Shown here: positions 18,005-25,773 of the stretch, in pieces
How the letters are laid out: the number at the start of each line of letters is the position of its first letter
Numbering within the stretch: the first letter of the stretch is position 1
Assembly (NCBI RefSeq): GCF_002813425.1
Contig: NZ_PHUL01000001.1
Coordinates: forward strand, 2,549,001 to 2,613,000
Origin: Cellulophaga sp. RHA19
Lineage (GTDB): Bacteria > Bacteroidota > Bacteroidia > Flavobacteriales > Flavobacteriaceae
DNA: 64,000 nt
Direction of reading: 5' to 3'
Notes under the pieces: generated by a model
What the model saw: the letters and a program-made list of their open reading frames with translations, nothing else
What the model was told of the DNA's origin: nothing
Databases searched by the model: none
Position numbers and translations under genes: made by a program

Positions 18005-18774
18005 TATAGCGACTTTTCTAATGCTTTTAATTCTACACCAAGCGTATTAAACATTGTAATTATACTGCTTATTTTAAGCTCTTCCTCTGTGTATTCTTGT
18101 GTGTTAATACTACAGGTAAATTCCCATATTTCTAATATTTCATCAATAGATACATCATAAGCTTGGTAATCACTATTGTCAGATACTAACTTTAGGGTGT
18201 TGTTTTCTTCAATTTGGTTGTATACTCTTTTGTAGACCATACCGTCGTTAAGTGTAACTAAAACATACGTTTTTCCACTTATAATATCTCTTCTGTCTTC
18301 AATAAATTTACCAATAACAAAAGCTCCATTTTTCATAGGTAACATAGAGTCTCCTTTTATAGGAAAAGCTCTGTGCTTGCCTGTTGGTAAAAAAGGAAGT
18401 TTAATTTTAGACAATTGCTCTATATACTCAGGATCATCATAACCTGCTAAATAACCTGCAGAGGCAGCTACAGGAACAATTTCTATGAGATTGTCATTGT
18501 CTACATCTACTGTAATAGGAAAAAGAACACGTTGGTTGCCAATCTCTATAAAAGATGCATCTGCAGCTTTACTTAGGTCGTTACGAACAAGAATATCTAT
18601 AGGTAATTTAAAATAATCAGATAATTGTATAAGAGTTTCTATGGTAGGTGCAGAGCGGCCTTCTTCATAAGAACTTACACGGGCTCTTGTAATACCTAAG
18701 TTTTTAGCTAAACCCTCTTGTGTAGCACCTTTTAAGCTTCTTAAATGGCGAATATTTGTAGCAATAAAAATCAT
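18004..18774 (-). CDS. LexA/CI-like repressor: XRE helix-turn-helix plus S24 peptidase
   Basis: 256 residues. The N-terminal HTH (about 6-60; TQEGLAKNLGITRARVSSYEEGRSAPT) is joined to an S24 domain. The parts needed for self-cleavage are present: an Ala-Gly bond at 106-107 (ASAGYLAG), Ser143 in KGDSMLPMKNG and Lys182 in MVYKR. Spacing is close to LexA. About 50 further residues follow the S24 fold. It could sense DNA damage through RecA as LexA or CI do; that is inference. It is the first gene of a two-gene operon with the nuclease, and has repeated half-sites and a -7 box right at its start codon. Confidence 0.92.
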   Translation of the reverse strand: MIFIATNIRHLRSLKGATQEGLAKNLGITRARVSSYEEGRSAPTIETLIQLSDYFKLPIDILVRNDLSKAADASFIEIGNQRVLFPITVDVDNDNLIEIVPVAASAGYLAGYDDPEYIEQLSKIKLPFLPTGKHRAFPIKGDSMLPMKNGAFVIGKFIEDRRDIISGKTYVLVTLNDGMVYKRVYNQIEENNTLKLVSDNSDYQAYDVSIDEILEIWEFTCSINTQEYTEEELKISSIITMFNTLGVELKALEKSL

Positions 18775-18814
18775 AATGCTACAAATGTAAACAATAATTG
18801 CAATTAATTGTAGC
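18756..18814 (-). promoter_or_regulatory. Candidate promoter-operator of the S24 repressor gene
   Basis: Three copies of a 7-base half-site alternate in orientation: TTGTAGC at 18756-18762, GCTACAA at 18778-18784 and TTGTAGC at 18808-18814. A 12-base palindrome lies between the outer two (18795-18806). On the minus strand TACATTTG (18782-18789) matches the -7 consensus and overlaps the middle half-site. The start codon is at 18774, so the transcript would be nearly leaderless. No TTG is at the -33 position. Confidence 0.5.
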
Positions 18815-18894
18815 TAAAAAATGTAACTTGTATTTTTATTTATACTCAATTTATTGTACTTATTTGCTTATAAGCTGTTTACGTAGATCTAAAA

Positions 18895-19203
18895 CTAATT
18901 TATTGTTGTTTTGTTTACTTTATTTTTTATTTTTTTTAATAAATAAAGTCCTAATACACCACCTAAAGCAGAAACCAAACAGTTAATTATAAATAAACTA
19001 TTATTAAATGTACCATATTGCATTATAGACCAGGCATCAAAGCCTAGTCTGCCAAAAGATTTAATTAAAAACACGCTACCAAAAACACCAATTAGAGTAT
19101 TTCCTGTAAAACCAAAAGAGTATTTTTTATAAAAAAAAGCAGTTAGGTTTGCAGCTATTATACCTATGATAATACTAATTAAAGAAATTAATGTTCCCGT
19201 CAT
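18895..19203 (-). CDS. Small three-helix membrane protein (GlsB/YeaQ-like?)
   Basis: 102 residues with hydrophobic helices at about 3-25, 34-50 and 68-92 and a basic tail (LLKKIKNKVNK). The glycine spacing GNTLIGVFGS vaguely recalls the GlsB/YeaQ/YmgE transglycosylase-associated family, but the match is weak. It follows cydB by 14 bases on the same strand, so it may be the last gene of the cyd operon. It is longer than CydX-type subunits (about 30-40 residues), so an oxidase-subunit role is not supported. Confidence 0.6.
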   Translation of the reverse strand: MTGTLISLISIIIGIIAANLTAFFYKKYSFGFTGNTLIGVFGSVFLIKSFGRLGFDAWSIMQYGTFNNSLFIINCLVSALGGVLGLYLLKKIKNKVNKTTIN

Positions 19204-19217
19204 ACTAATAATTTATT

Positions 19218-20291
19218 TTAGTGTCCGTAATCCATTTTATCTATTTTGCCTCCCATTAATCTTTTTTGTACAATTAAATATACAAAAAGAAGTATAAAGC
19301 CAATTATTCCCCAGTTTAAGGCTACAGATAATCCATATTCAGGTGCGGCTGTATTGTATATTGTTAAAGGCTCATTAACAGTATTAATAGAAGGTAAAAT
19401 TACAGGAAATAACGATGCTAATGAAGATGTTATTCCGCCTAAAACAATTAGACTAGATAATATAAAACTATAAATATCTTTCTTTATTTTTTTGATAAAA
19501 AACAAGCCAATTAATCCAGTTAAATATATAATTGGAAATAATATTAAATATGGTTTGTCTACAAAATTATTTAAAGAACTAGGATTAACTATTTGCCATA
19601 CAATTAAAGAAAATACAGTAAGTACAGCAAGTACAATGTTTAACTTAAAAACAATACCTTTAAGCTTGTTATTTATTGATGAATTTGTTTTTAAAATAAT
19701 CCAATTAGCACCGTGTATAGCAAGTGTAACCACAGATATTATACCTATAATTAGTGTAAACCAATCTATAATACCTGGTGTTTTACTTAACGGACTAAAA
19801 GTGCTGTCCCATAATGGTAAGAAAAAATAATGGCCTTCATGAGCAGAAACACCATTTTCTACACTGCCTAAATTTACGCCTCTAACAATATTACCAAGTG
19901 CAATGCCAAAGAAAAGGGCTAATAGCAAACTAGAAACACCAAAAGATTTGTCCCAAATATCCTTCCACATTTGGTAATTAAATTGACCTCTAAACTCTAA
20001 TCCAATTGCTCTAAAAATAATAAGCCATAGTACTATTATTAATGGTAAATAAAAGCCACTAAAAACTGAGGCATAAAATGTAGGGAAAGCCATAAAAAGC
20101 ATACCACCAGCAGCAACCAGCCAAACCTCATTAGAGTCCCAGAATAGTCCTGCAGATTTTGTAATAACCTCTTTGTCTTTTTCTTTTTTGGCAAAGAATA
20201 AATGAATTATCCCTGCACCAAAATCATAGCCATCCAAAATAAAAAATACAGCTAAAACAATAGCTATTGTAATATACCAAAATACTTCCAT
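19218..20291 (-). CDS. cydB: Cytochrome bd quinol oxidase subunit II
   Basis: 357 residues with eight to nine membrane helices. Family signatures are the start MEVFWYITIAIVLAVFFILDGYDFGAG and WLVAAGGMLFMAFPTFYA; FRAIGLEFRGQ is also conserved. It forms the terminal oxidase with CydA, reducing oxygen with electrons from quinol at high affinity. The gene begins 3 bases after cydA ends. Confidence 0.96.
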   Translation of the reverse strand: MEVFWYITIAIVLAVFFILDGYDFGAGIIHLFFAKKEKDKEVITKSAGLFWDSNEVWLVAAGGMLFMAFPTFYASVFSGFYLPLIIVLWLIIFRAIGLEFRGQFNYQMWKDIWDKSFGVSSLLLALFFGIALGNIVRGVNLGSVENGVSAHEGHYFFLPLWDSTFSPLSKTPGIIDWFTLIIGIISVVTLAIHGANWIILKTNSSINNKLKGIVFKLNIVLAVLTVFSLIVWQIVNPSSLNNFVDKPYLILFPIIYLTGLIGLFFIKKIKKDIYSFILSSLIVLGGITSSLASLFPVILPSINTVNEPLTIYNTAAPEYGLSVALNWGIIGFILLFVYLIVQKRLMGGKIDKMDYGH

Positions 20292-20294
20292 AGT

Positions 20295-21626
20295 TTAATG
20301 TGTTTTAGGTTCTGGACCTTGGTTAATAGTTTTTCCCACTAGGACTAAAAACAATAATCCAAGTAGCATATATAAGGCAACAAAACCAAGTAAGGTAAAT
20401 AAGGTATTACCAGATGATACAGTAGGGGATACACCTTCGCTAGTTCTTAATAAACCATATACTAAATAGGGCTGTCTTCCTAATTCTGCCGTATACCAAC
20501 CTGTTAGATTTGCAATGTATGGGAACGGAACTAAAAACATAATTGTCCATAACAATGGTTTAATTTTATATATTTTTTTTCGCCATAAAAAGAAAGCAGA
20601 TAAAAGCATAACACCAATAAATATAGTACCTAAACCAACCATTATATGGTAAGAGTAATAGAGTGCAGGTATATTATCTGGTAATTCTTCTTTTTTAAAC
20701 TGGTCCATTCCTGGTATTTGTTTATCCCAGTCTTGATGGGTTAAAAAACTTAATACATTGGGTACGGCAATTTTATTGTCTAATTTTTTTTCAACCATAT
20801 TTGGTTGCCCAACTAAAACAATTTCTGCCCCAGCTTCTTCAGTTTCAAAAATACCTTCCATAGCAGCAAAAGATGCTGGTTGGTATTCTGCAACGTTTTT
20901 AGCATTCCAATCTCCGGTAGGGAAAGCAACTAATATGCTAGAAATTAAACCAAAAATAACTCCTGTTTTTAAAAACAGTTTTCCGTATTCAGTTTGTTTG
21001 TTTCTTAAAACATAAAAAGCACCTATACTGGCAACAACAAAAGAAGATGTTACAACGGATGCTAGTTGATTGTGTAAAAAAGCAGGTAGTAGCCAAGGAT
21101 TGCTAAACAAGGCAGAAAAATTATTTAAAACAAATTTTCCGTTTTCTAATACCTCGTACCCAACTGGGTGCTGCATCCACGCATTGGTAGCTAAAATAAA
21201 CCAACCGCTTGCCCAGGACCCTAGAAACACTAAAAAACCAGTTAAAAAGTGTAATTTTTGACCCATTAGTTTTTCACCAAAAATAAATAATGCCAAAAAA
21301 GACGATTCTAAAAAGAAAGAGAACATACCTTCCATTGCTAAGGTCTGACCAATAACACTACCTGTAAGCTCAGAAAACTTTGCCCAATTGGTGCCAAACT
21401 GAAACTCCATAGGAATACCAGTTATAACTCCCATTGTAAAGTTGACAGCAAAAATTTTCATTAAAAATTTTGCCGCGTTATTATATTTTTCAATGTTGTT
21501 TCTAAGATATTTCCATTTAAAAAAAACAATTAATAATGATAAGCCCATTGTTAATTGCGGAAATATGTAGTGAAAAGTGATAGTAAAAGCAAATTGCAAT
21601 CTATCATAAAAGATCATGTCTTCCAT
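20295..21626 (-). CDS. cydA: Cytochrome bd quinol oxidase subunit I
   Basis: 443 residues. Haem-ligand and quinol-site landmarks are visible: DRLQFAFTITFHYIFPQLTMG holds the N-terminal His ligand, GVITGIPMEFQFGTNW the next block, and ELGRQPYLVYGLLRTSEGVSP closes the helices near the C-terminus. The Q-loop between helices 6 and 7 is of the short type. Together with cydB it supports life at low oxygen. Promoter elements were not clear in the 106 bases upstream. Confidence 0.96.
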   Translation of the reverse strand: MEDMIFYDRLQFAFTITFHYIFPQLTMGLSLLIVFFKWKYLRNNIEKYNNAAKFLMKIFAVNFTMGVITGIPMEFQFGTNWAKFSELTGSVIGQTLAMEGMFSFFLESSFLALFIFGEKLMGQKLHFLTGFLVFLGSWASGWFILATNAWMQHPVGYEVLENGKFVLNNFSALFSNPWLLPAFLHNQLASVVTSSFVVASIGAFYVLRNKQTEYGKLFLKTGVIFGLISSILVAFPTGDWNAKNVAEYQPASFAAMEGIFETEEAGAEIVLVGQPNMVEKKLDNKIAVPNVLSFLTHQDWDKQIPGMDQFKKEELPDNIPALYYSYHIMVGLGTIFIGVMLLSAFFLWRKKIYKIKPLLWTIMFLVPFPYIANLTGWYTAELGRQPYLVYGLLRTSEGVSPTVSSGNTLFTLLGFVALYMLLGLLFLVLVGKTINQGPEPKTH

Positions 21627-21732
21627 ATCCTGGGTTTTAGACCATAAAAATACGACACAAACGTTAAACGCTATGTAACTTTAGTAACAAAAAGAGCTTT
21701 AAAAAAAGTTTTTTTGGGGGTAAGCTGGTTTG

Positions 21733-22314
21733 TTATTTTTTCTGTAAAATGAAGAACAATTCGTTACCGCTTCTAGGTTTTATAGAGTTATAAGCAGTAT
21801 CCATTATTTTGATATTAAAGTGTGGTTTAAAAAGCATTATATATTCTTCTTTATTACCGCCAAAAGGAGGATGCGTGCTGTTTAGTGGAATGTTAAATAA
21901 GAGTCCTGCAATTTTACCATTTGTGTTTAAAAGGTTAAATGCCTTTTCTACGTATTTATTACGTAGGCTTGGAGATATTGCACAAAAGAAGGTTTGTTCT
22001 ATAATAAGATCAAAGGTTATATTTAAATCAAAAAAATTAGAGTGAATAAGATGTGAAGAAGGAAATGTTGGAACTCTAGATTTTATATTTTGAAGCGCTG
22101 TTTTAGATAAGTCTACAACATACACATTTTTAAAACCTTTGCTGTGTAGGTATTCTGCCTCATAACTATTACCACCGCCAGGAATTAAAATGTGTAAATC
22201 TTTGTTGGTTAATTGATTAAAGTAAGATTTTAGAGGAGGAGATACTTCTCCTAAATCCCAGCCAATATCACTTGTTTTATATCTATTATCCCAAAAATCT
22301 TCATCTAAAATCAT
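21733..22314 (-). CDS. Thiopurine methyltransferase (TPMT) family SAM-dependent methyltransferase
   Basis: 193 residues. It begins FWDNRYKTSDIGWDLGEVSPPL, the TPMT-family N-terminus, then the SAM-binding ILIPGGGNSYEAEYLHSKG and VYVVDLS; EQTFFCAISP is also conserved. TPMT-family enzymes methylate sulfur, selenium or tellurium nucleophiles; the substrate here is unknown. The start codon overlaps the thioredoxin stop (TAATG), so the two are coupled, which suits a sulfur-related task. Confidence 0.88.
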   Translation of the reverse strand: MILDEDFWDNRYKTSDIGWDLGEVSPPLKSYFNQLTNKDLHILIPGGGNSYEAEYLHSKGFKNVYVVDLSKTALQNIKSRVPTFPSSHLIHSNFFDLNITFDLIIEQTFFCAISPSLRNKYVEKAFNLLNTNGKIAGLLFNIPLNSTHPPFGGNKEEYIMLFKPHFNIKIMDTAYNSIKPRSGNELFFILQKK

Positions 22315-22610
22315 TAATTAGCCGTTGTAATTATAGAAATAAGTTCATTTTTTTGAAGCACTCCAGATTGTCTCCAAATTTGTTTTCCGTTTTTAAAAAG
22401 TAACATTGTAGGTACGCCTTTTACTTGGTATTTGGCTGCTAATGTTTGGTTTTTGTCTACATCTATCTTAATAATAGAGACCTTGTCTTTTAAACTATCT
22501 TTTACATCTTTTAAAATAGGACTCATTGTTTTGCAAGGCCCACACCATTCTGCATAAAAATCTACTAAAACAGGTGTATCTTTATTTATTAATTCTGAAA
22601 ACTTGCTCAT
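22314..22610 (-). CDS. trx: Thioredoxin
   Basis: 98 residues, a single thioredoxin fold with the active site WCGPC (Cys23 and Cys26) and the cis-Pro in VKGVPTMLLFKNG. No signal peptide, so cytoplasmic. It is the middle gene of a rhodanese-thioredoxin-methyltransferase operon (26-base gap upstream, one-base overlap downstream). Confidence 0.94.
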   Translation of the reverse strand: MSKFSELINKDTPVLVDFYAEWCGPCKTMSPILKDVKDSLKDKVSIIKIDVDKNQTLAAKYQVKGVPTMLLFKNGKQIWRQSGVLQKNELISIITTAN

Positions 22611-22636
22611 AATTATTCTATTTTTTAATCTAAACT

Positions 22637-22978
22637 TTAATTATATCCTAAAATACCACCTTTTAAGTCGTATATTTTGGTAAAACCAACGCTAGCTAAT
22701 TTATTTGCAGATTTACGACTTCTACTACCGCTTCTACAATAAATGTATATAGCTTCATCTCTATTTAGATTATCAAAATTAGACATAAAATCTCTAGAGA
22801 AAAAATCTATATTTATAGCATTCTTAATGTGTCCGTTTTTATATTCATTAGGTGTTCTTACATCTATTAGTTGCACATTTGTATGCTCTATTTTATTTTT
22901 AAACTCGGTAGAATTTAGTATTGTAATGGCCTTGTTTGTGTTTGCTTTAGATCCAAATAGGTATGTTAATATAGACAT
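22637..22978 (-). CDS. Rhodanese-like sulfurtransferase
   Basis: 113 residues with a single rhodanese domain. The active-site loop CRSGSR places the catalytic Cys at 81; LIDVRTPNEYKNGHIKNAINI is the conserved front strand. It transfers or carries sulfane sulfur as a persulfide. It leads the operon that includes thioredoxin. Confidence 0.92.
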   Translation of the reverse strand: MSILTYLFGSKANTNKAITILNSTEFKNKIEHTNVQLIDVRTPNEYKNGHIKNAINIDFFSRDFMSNFDNLNRDEAIYIYCRSGSRSRKSANKLASVGFTKIYDLKGGILGYN

Positions 22979-23119
22979 AGTTAAAAATTTGCAGTTACAT
23001 AAAATACAATAGTAAAATTATAAAATGCTATGCTTTTTGTAAGTAACTTAGGTTACAAAGTTTAGATTGAGTTTTAAACTATGCGCATTTAAAGTGGTCT
23101 ATTTAAAACAATAGGGAAT

Positions 23120-23155
23120 AAAAAAAGCGACTTAGTAGAAACTAAATCGCTTTTA
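23120..23155 (-). terminator. Terminator of tRNA-Met
   Basis: Stem 23123-23136 with 23141-23154, one G:U pair, 4-base loop. On the minus strand a run of seven T follows. Confidence 0.88.
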
Positions 23156-23158
23156 TTG

Positions 23159-23232
23159 TAGCGAGAACGAGAGTTGAACTCGTGACCTCCGGGTTATGAA
23201 TCCGACGCTCTAACCAACTGAGCTACCTCGCC
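23159..23232 (-). tRNA. tRNA-Met (CAT)
   Basis: 74 bases on the minus strand fold into a full cloverleaf. Anticodon CAT (complement at 23196-23198), D-arm GCTCAGTTGGTTAGAGC, T-loop TTCAACT, acceptor GGCGAGG with its partner and a G1:U72 pair. No CCA is encoded. The A31:C39 pattern of the anticodon stem is as in elongator tRNA-Met of relatives. Confidence 0.95.
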
Positions 23233-23253
23233 AGGTGTTTTTTTTAACGGGTG

Positions 23254-23284
23254 CAAATATATGTATCTTTTTTCTGTTTATCAA
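23254..23284 (-). promoter_or_regulatory. Promoter of tRNA-Met
   Basis: Minus strand: TTG (23282-23284), 20-base spacer, TATATTTG (23254-23261). Exact fit to TTG-N17-23-TAnnTTTG. Confidence 0.8.
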
Positions 23285-23370
23285 AATTTATTTTGATAAA
23301 AATATTATAGCTATTTTAGTTTTTTTATCATACAGAAATATATATATTGCCTTTTCTAAACATTACGAGA

Positions 23371-23754
23371 ATGAGTGATAAAATTAACTATGAGCTAGAG
23401 TTTGTGATACAGTCCTCACCACAAATGCTTTACCAATATATATCTACACCATCTGGCTTATCAGAATGGTTTGCAGACAACGTTAACTCAAGAGGAGAGA
23501 AATTTACTTTTATTTGGGACGGATCTGAAGAAGTTGCTAATTTACTAAAGAAAAAAAGCGACGAATTTATTCGTTTTGCTTGGGAAGATGATGATGACGA
23601 TTGTTATTTTGAACTTCGCATTAAAGTAGACGACATTACTTCAGATGTATCTTTATTTATTTCTGACTTTGCAGAAGAAGATGAAGTAGAAGAAGGGAAG
23701 TTATTATGGACAAATCAAATTTCTAGTTTAAAACAAGTCTTAGGATCTGCCTAG
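23371..23754 (+). CDS. START-like domain protein, Bacteroidota type
   Basis: 127 residues with an AHSA1/START-like ligand-binding fold: INYELEFVIQSSPQMLYQYISTPSGLSEWFADNV, then a Phe-Thr-Phe-Ile-Trp strand and a very acidic C-terminal half (WEDDDDDCYFELRI, FAEEDEVEEGK). This family is widespread and single-copy in Bacteroidota and its role is unknown. The frame extends upstream to a TTG at 23347, but the ATG at 23371 gives the family N-terminus. Confidence 0.87.
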   Translation: MSDKINYELEFVIQSSPQMLYQYISTPSGLSEWFADNVNSRGEKFTFIWDGSEEVANLLKKKSDEFIRFAWEDDDDDCYFELRIKVDDITSDVSLFISDFAEEDEVEEGKLLWTNQISSLKQVLGSA

Positions 23755-23772
23755 AAATTATGAAATAAACAA

Positions 23773-23780
23773 TATCTTTG
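23773..23780 (+). promoter_or_regulatory. Candidate -7 element in front of the class IV aminotransferase gene
   Basis: TATCTTTG fits the -7 consensus. It directly precedes the hairpin at 23781, so transcription would start inside or at the hairpin. No TTG at -33. Confidence 0.4.
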
Positions 23781-23808
23781 GCCTTGAATTTTTTTCAAGG
23801 CTTTTTTT
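23781..23808 (+). terminator. Terminator abutting the next start codon
   Basis: 8-bp stem (23781-23788 with 23794-23801), 5-base loop, seven T, then ATG at 23809. It ends the START-like gene and leaves no spacer before the aminotransferase. Confidence 0.88.
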
Positions 23809-24654
23809 ATGATAAATTTTAACGGAGAATTAGTAGAAAACAACACTTTATTTTTAAATGAAGAAAACAGGGGATTACGTTATGGTGATTCACTTTTTGA
23901 AAGCATACGTGTTGTAAACGGAAAAATTTATTTTTGGGAAGATCATTACCTGCGTTTAATGGCGTCTATGCGTATTTTACGTATGGAAATTCCAATGAAC
24001 TTTACAATGGAATATCTAGAAGAGCAAATTCTAGAAACTATTAATGCAGATAACCTACAAAATAATGCTGTGCGTATACGCCTTACTGTTTTTAGAAACA
24101 ATGGAGGTTTATATTTGCCAACTACTAATAATGTAAGCTTTATTATAGAGACTAAAGTATTGGAAAATGCTTTTTATATACATTCTGATGAAGCTTATGA
24201 GGTAGAGCTATTTAAAGACCATTATGTAAACTCTGGTTTGTTATCTACATTAAAATCTAACAATAAAATTATAAACGTTTTAGGCAGCATCTACGCTAAG
24301 GAAAATGGTTACAGCAACTGTTTGCTGCTAAATAACCAAAAACAAGTTGTAGAGGCTTTAAATGGTAATTTATTCTTAGTTAAAGGAGATACAATAAAAA
24401 CACCACCATTAAAAGATGGTTGTTTAAACGGTATTACAAGAAAAAAACTAATTGCTAGTTTAGAAAAATTAGAAAATTACAGTTTAGAAGAAGCTTCTAT
24501 ATCTCCCTTTGAATTGCAAAAAGCAGACGAATTATTTGTAACCAATGTAATAACAGGGATACAGTCTATAACAAAATACAGAAAAAAGGAATTTACAAAT
24601 ACAGTAGCTAAAGATTTGCTAGGTAAGTTAAATGCAGTAGCTAGACTGTCTTAA
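23809..24654 (+). CDS. Class IV aminotransferase family PLP enzyme (aminodeoxychorismate lyase-like)
   Basis: 281 residues. Fold-type IV PLP signatures: GLRYGDSLFESIRV near the N-terminus, PLP Lys149 in STLKSNNK, EALNGNLFLV and the closing ADELFVTNVITGIQSI. The length and DSLFESIR suit PabC, which releases pyruvate from aminodeoxychorismate in folate synthesis, but a branched-chain or D-amino acid aminotransferase cannot be excluded. It ends in a 4-base overlap (TTAA) with the convergent yqgE. Its start lies directly on the T tract of the upstream terminator. Confidence 0.83.
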   Translation: MINFNGELVENNTLFLNEENRGLRYGDSLFESIRVVNGKIYFWEDHYLRLMASMRILRMEIPMNFTMEYLEEQILETINADNLQNNAVRIRLTVFRNNGGLYLPTTNNVSFIIETKVLENAFYIHSDEAYEVELFKDHYVNSGLLSTLKSNNKIINVLGSIYAKENGYSNCLLLNNQKQVVEALNGNLFLVKGDTIKTPPLKDGCLNGITRKKLIASLEKLENYSLEEASISPFELQKADELFVTNVITGIQSITKYRKKEFTNTVAKDLLGKLNAVARLS

Positions 24655-25211
24655 TTTAAGGCAGGATTTTCTGGTGCGTTAGACCAAAGCAGATAATCAC
24701 CTCCTAATTGGTCCATTTTTTCTTTCCAAAGGTTGTTGGTGCATTTTTCTAAAATTAAGCTTTTATGTTCGTTTGTAGCAATAATCCAAGATTTAGAAGT
24801 TAACTCATAATCTAACTGCATAGAATCCCAACCAGAGTAACCTAGAAAAAAACGAATGTCTTTTTGGGTAATAGTATTATCGTTTATTAAACCTACTATT
24901 TTTTGAAAATCACCACCCCAAAAAATACCATTAGATATTTCTATACTGCCCTCTATAAGGTGCGGCACTTTATGTATAAAGTATAAATTGTCTTGCTCTA
25001 CAGGTCCACCATTATATACTCTAAATGACGGTTTTATACCTTCAACAAGGTCGTTAATAGTATATTCTAAGGGTTTATTAAGAATAAAACCCACAGATCC
25101 GTCTGTATTGTGTTCTGCTAATAAAACAATAGATCTGTTAAATGAAACATCACCAGTTAGTGATGGTTCTGCTATGAGAAGGTTTCCCTTTTTTGGTTGA
25201 TTAATGGTCAT
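24651..25211 (-). CDS. YqgE/AlgH family protein
   Basis: 186 residues of the YqgE/AlgH (UPF0301) fold: KGNLLIAEPSLTGDVSFNRSIVLLAEHN, GFILNKPLEYTINDL, YNGGPVEQDNLYFIH, then FFLGYSGWDSMQLDYEL with the conserved Gly-Trp. Molecular role unsettled. Cytoplasmic. Monocistronic, convergent with the class IV aminotransferase gene. Confidence 0.93.
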   Translation of the reverse strand: MTINQPKKGNLLIAEPSLTGDVSFNRSIVLLAEHNTDGSVGFILNKPLEYTINDLVEGIKPSFRVYNGGPVEQDNLYFIHKVPHLIEGSIEISNGIFWGGDFQKIVGLINDNTITQKDIRFFLGYSGWDSMQLDYELTSKSWIIATNEHKSLILEKCTNNLWKEKMDQLGGDYLLWSNAPENPALN

Positions 25212-25273
25212 ATAGTGGGGTTTGTACGATTAAATTAAATAAATTTTACGAGATATAAAAGATAACTACAAAA

Positions 25274-25305
25274 AAAAAGCGCTTCTACGTATAGAAGCGC
25301 TTTTT
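25274..25305. terminator. Terminator downstream of HU
   Basis: Stem centred on AGCGCTTCTA with its complement and flanking A and T runs, 20 bases past the HU stop codon. It lies between the HU stop and the start of yqgE; both genes point the same way, so the minus-strand T tract is what counts. Confidence 0.88.
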
Positions 25306-25324
25306 ATATATTAAAATGTAAAGC

Positions 25325-25597
25325 TTAGTTTACAGAGTTGCTTAACTCAGTACCTGCTTTAAATTTAACAACGTTTTTAGCTGCAATTTTGATAGTTTTT
25401 CCAGTTTGTGGGTTTCTACCGTCTCTTGCTTCTCTTCTAGTTACAGACCAAGATCCAAAACCTACTAAAGAAACTCTACCACCTTTTTTAAGTGATCCTT
25501 CTACGTTTCCTAAAAAAGACTCTAATGCTTTCTTTGCTGCTGCTTTAGTGATGCCAGCGTCAGCTGCCATAGCATCGATTAATTCTGTTTTGTTCAT
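25325..25597 (-). CDS. hup: HU family DNA-binding protein
   Basis: 90 residues, the standard HU size. MNKTELIDAMAADAGITKAAAKKALESF forms the dimerisation helices; the DNA-binding arm is seen as SVTRREARDGRNPQTGKTIKIAAKNVVKFKAG. It bends and compacts chromosomal DNA. A full consensus promoter lies upstream. Confidence 0.96.
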   Translation of the reverse strand: MNKTELIDAMAADAGITKAAAKKALESFLGNVEGSLKKGGRVSLVGFGSWSVTRREARDGRNPQTGKTIKIAAKNVVKFKAGTELSNSVN

Positions 25598-25644
25598 AAT
25601 TAAATTAAATTAATTGTTGTTTTTAATAACTTATATTCTTCTAA

Positions 25645-25674
25645 CAAATTTATATGGATTTAGCGTTAACACAA
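25645..25674 (-). promoter_or_regulatory. Promoter of the HU gene
   Basis: Minus strand: TTG (25672-25674), 19-base spacer, TAAATTTG (25645-25652). The leader to the ATG at 25597 is about 40 bases. Confidence 0.78.
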
Positions 25675-25773
25675 GTAAATCGCTAGGAAATGCATCATTT
25701 TGTTAATAACTAAGACCGTTTGTTAATAAAGTAGGGCTTTTTCTACGACTTTTTCTGTTAAAAATGGGCTTAG

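Noticed and set aside
18895..19203. CydX-like oxidase subunit
   Set aside because: With 102 residues and three helices it is too long and unlike CydX, so it is left as an unknown membrane protein.
23347..23370. TTG start for the START-like protein
   Set aside because: Family N-terminus begins at the ATG 23371.
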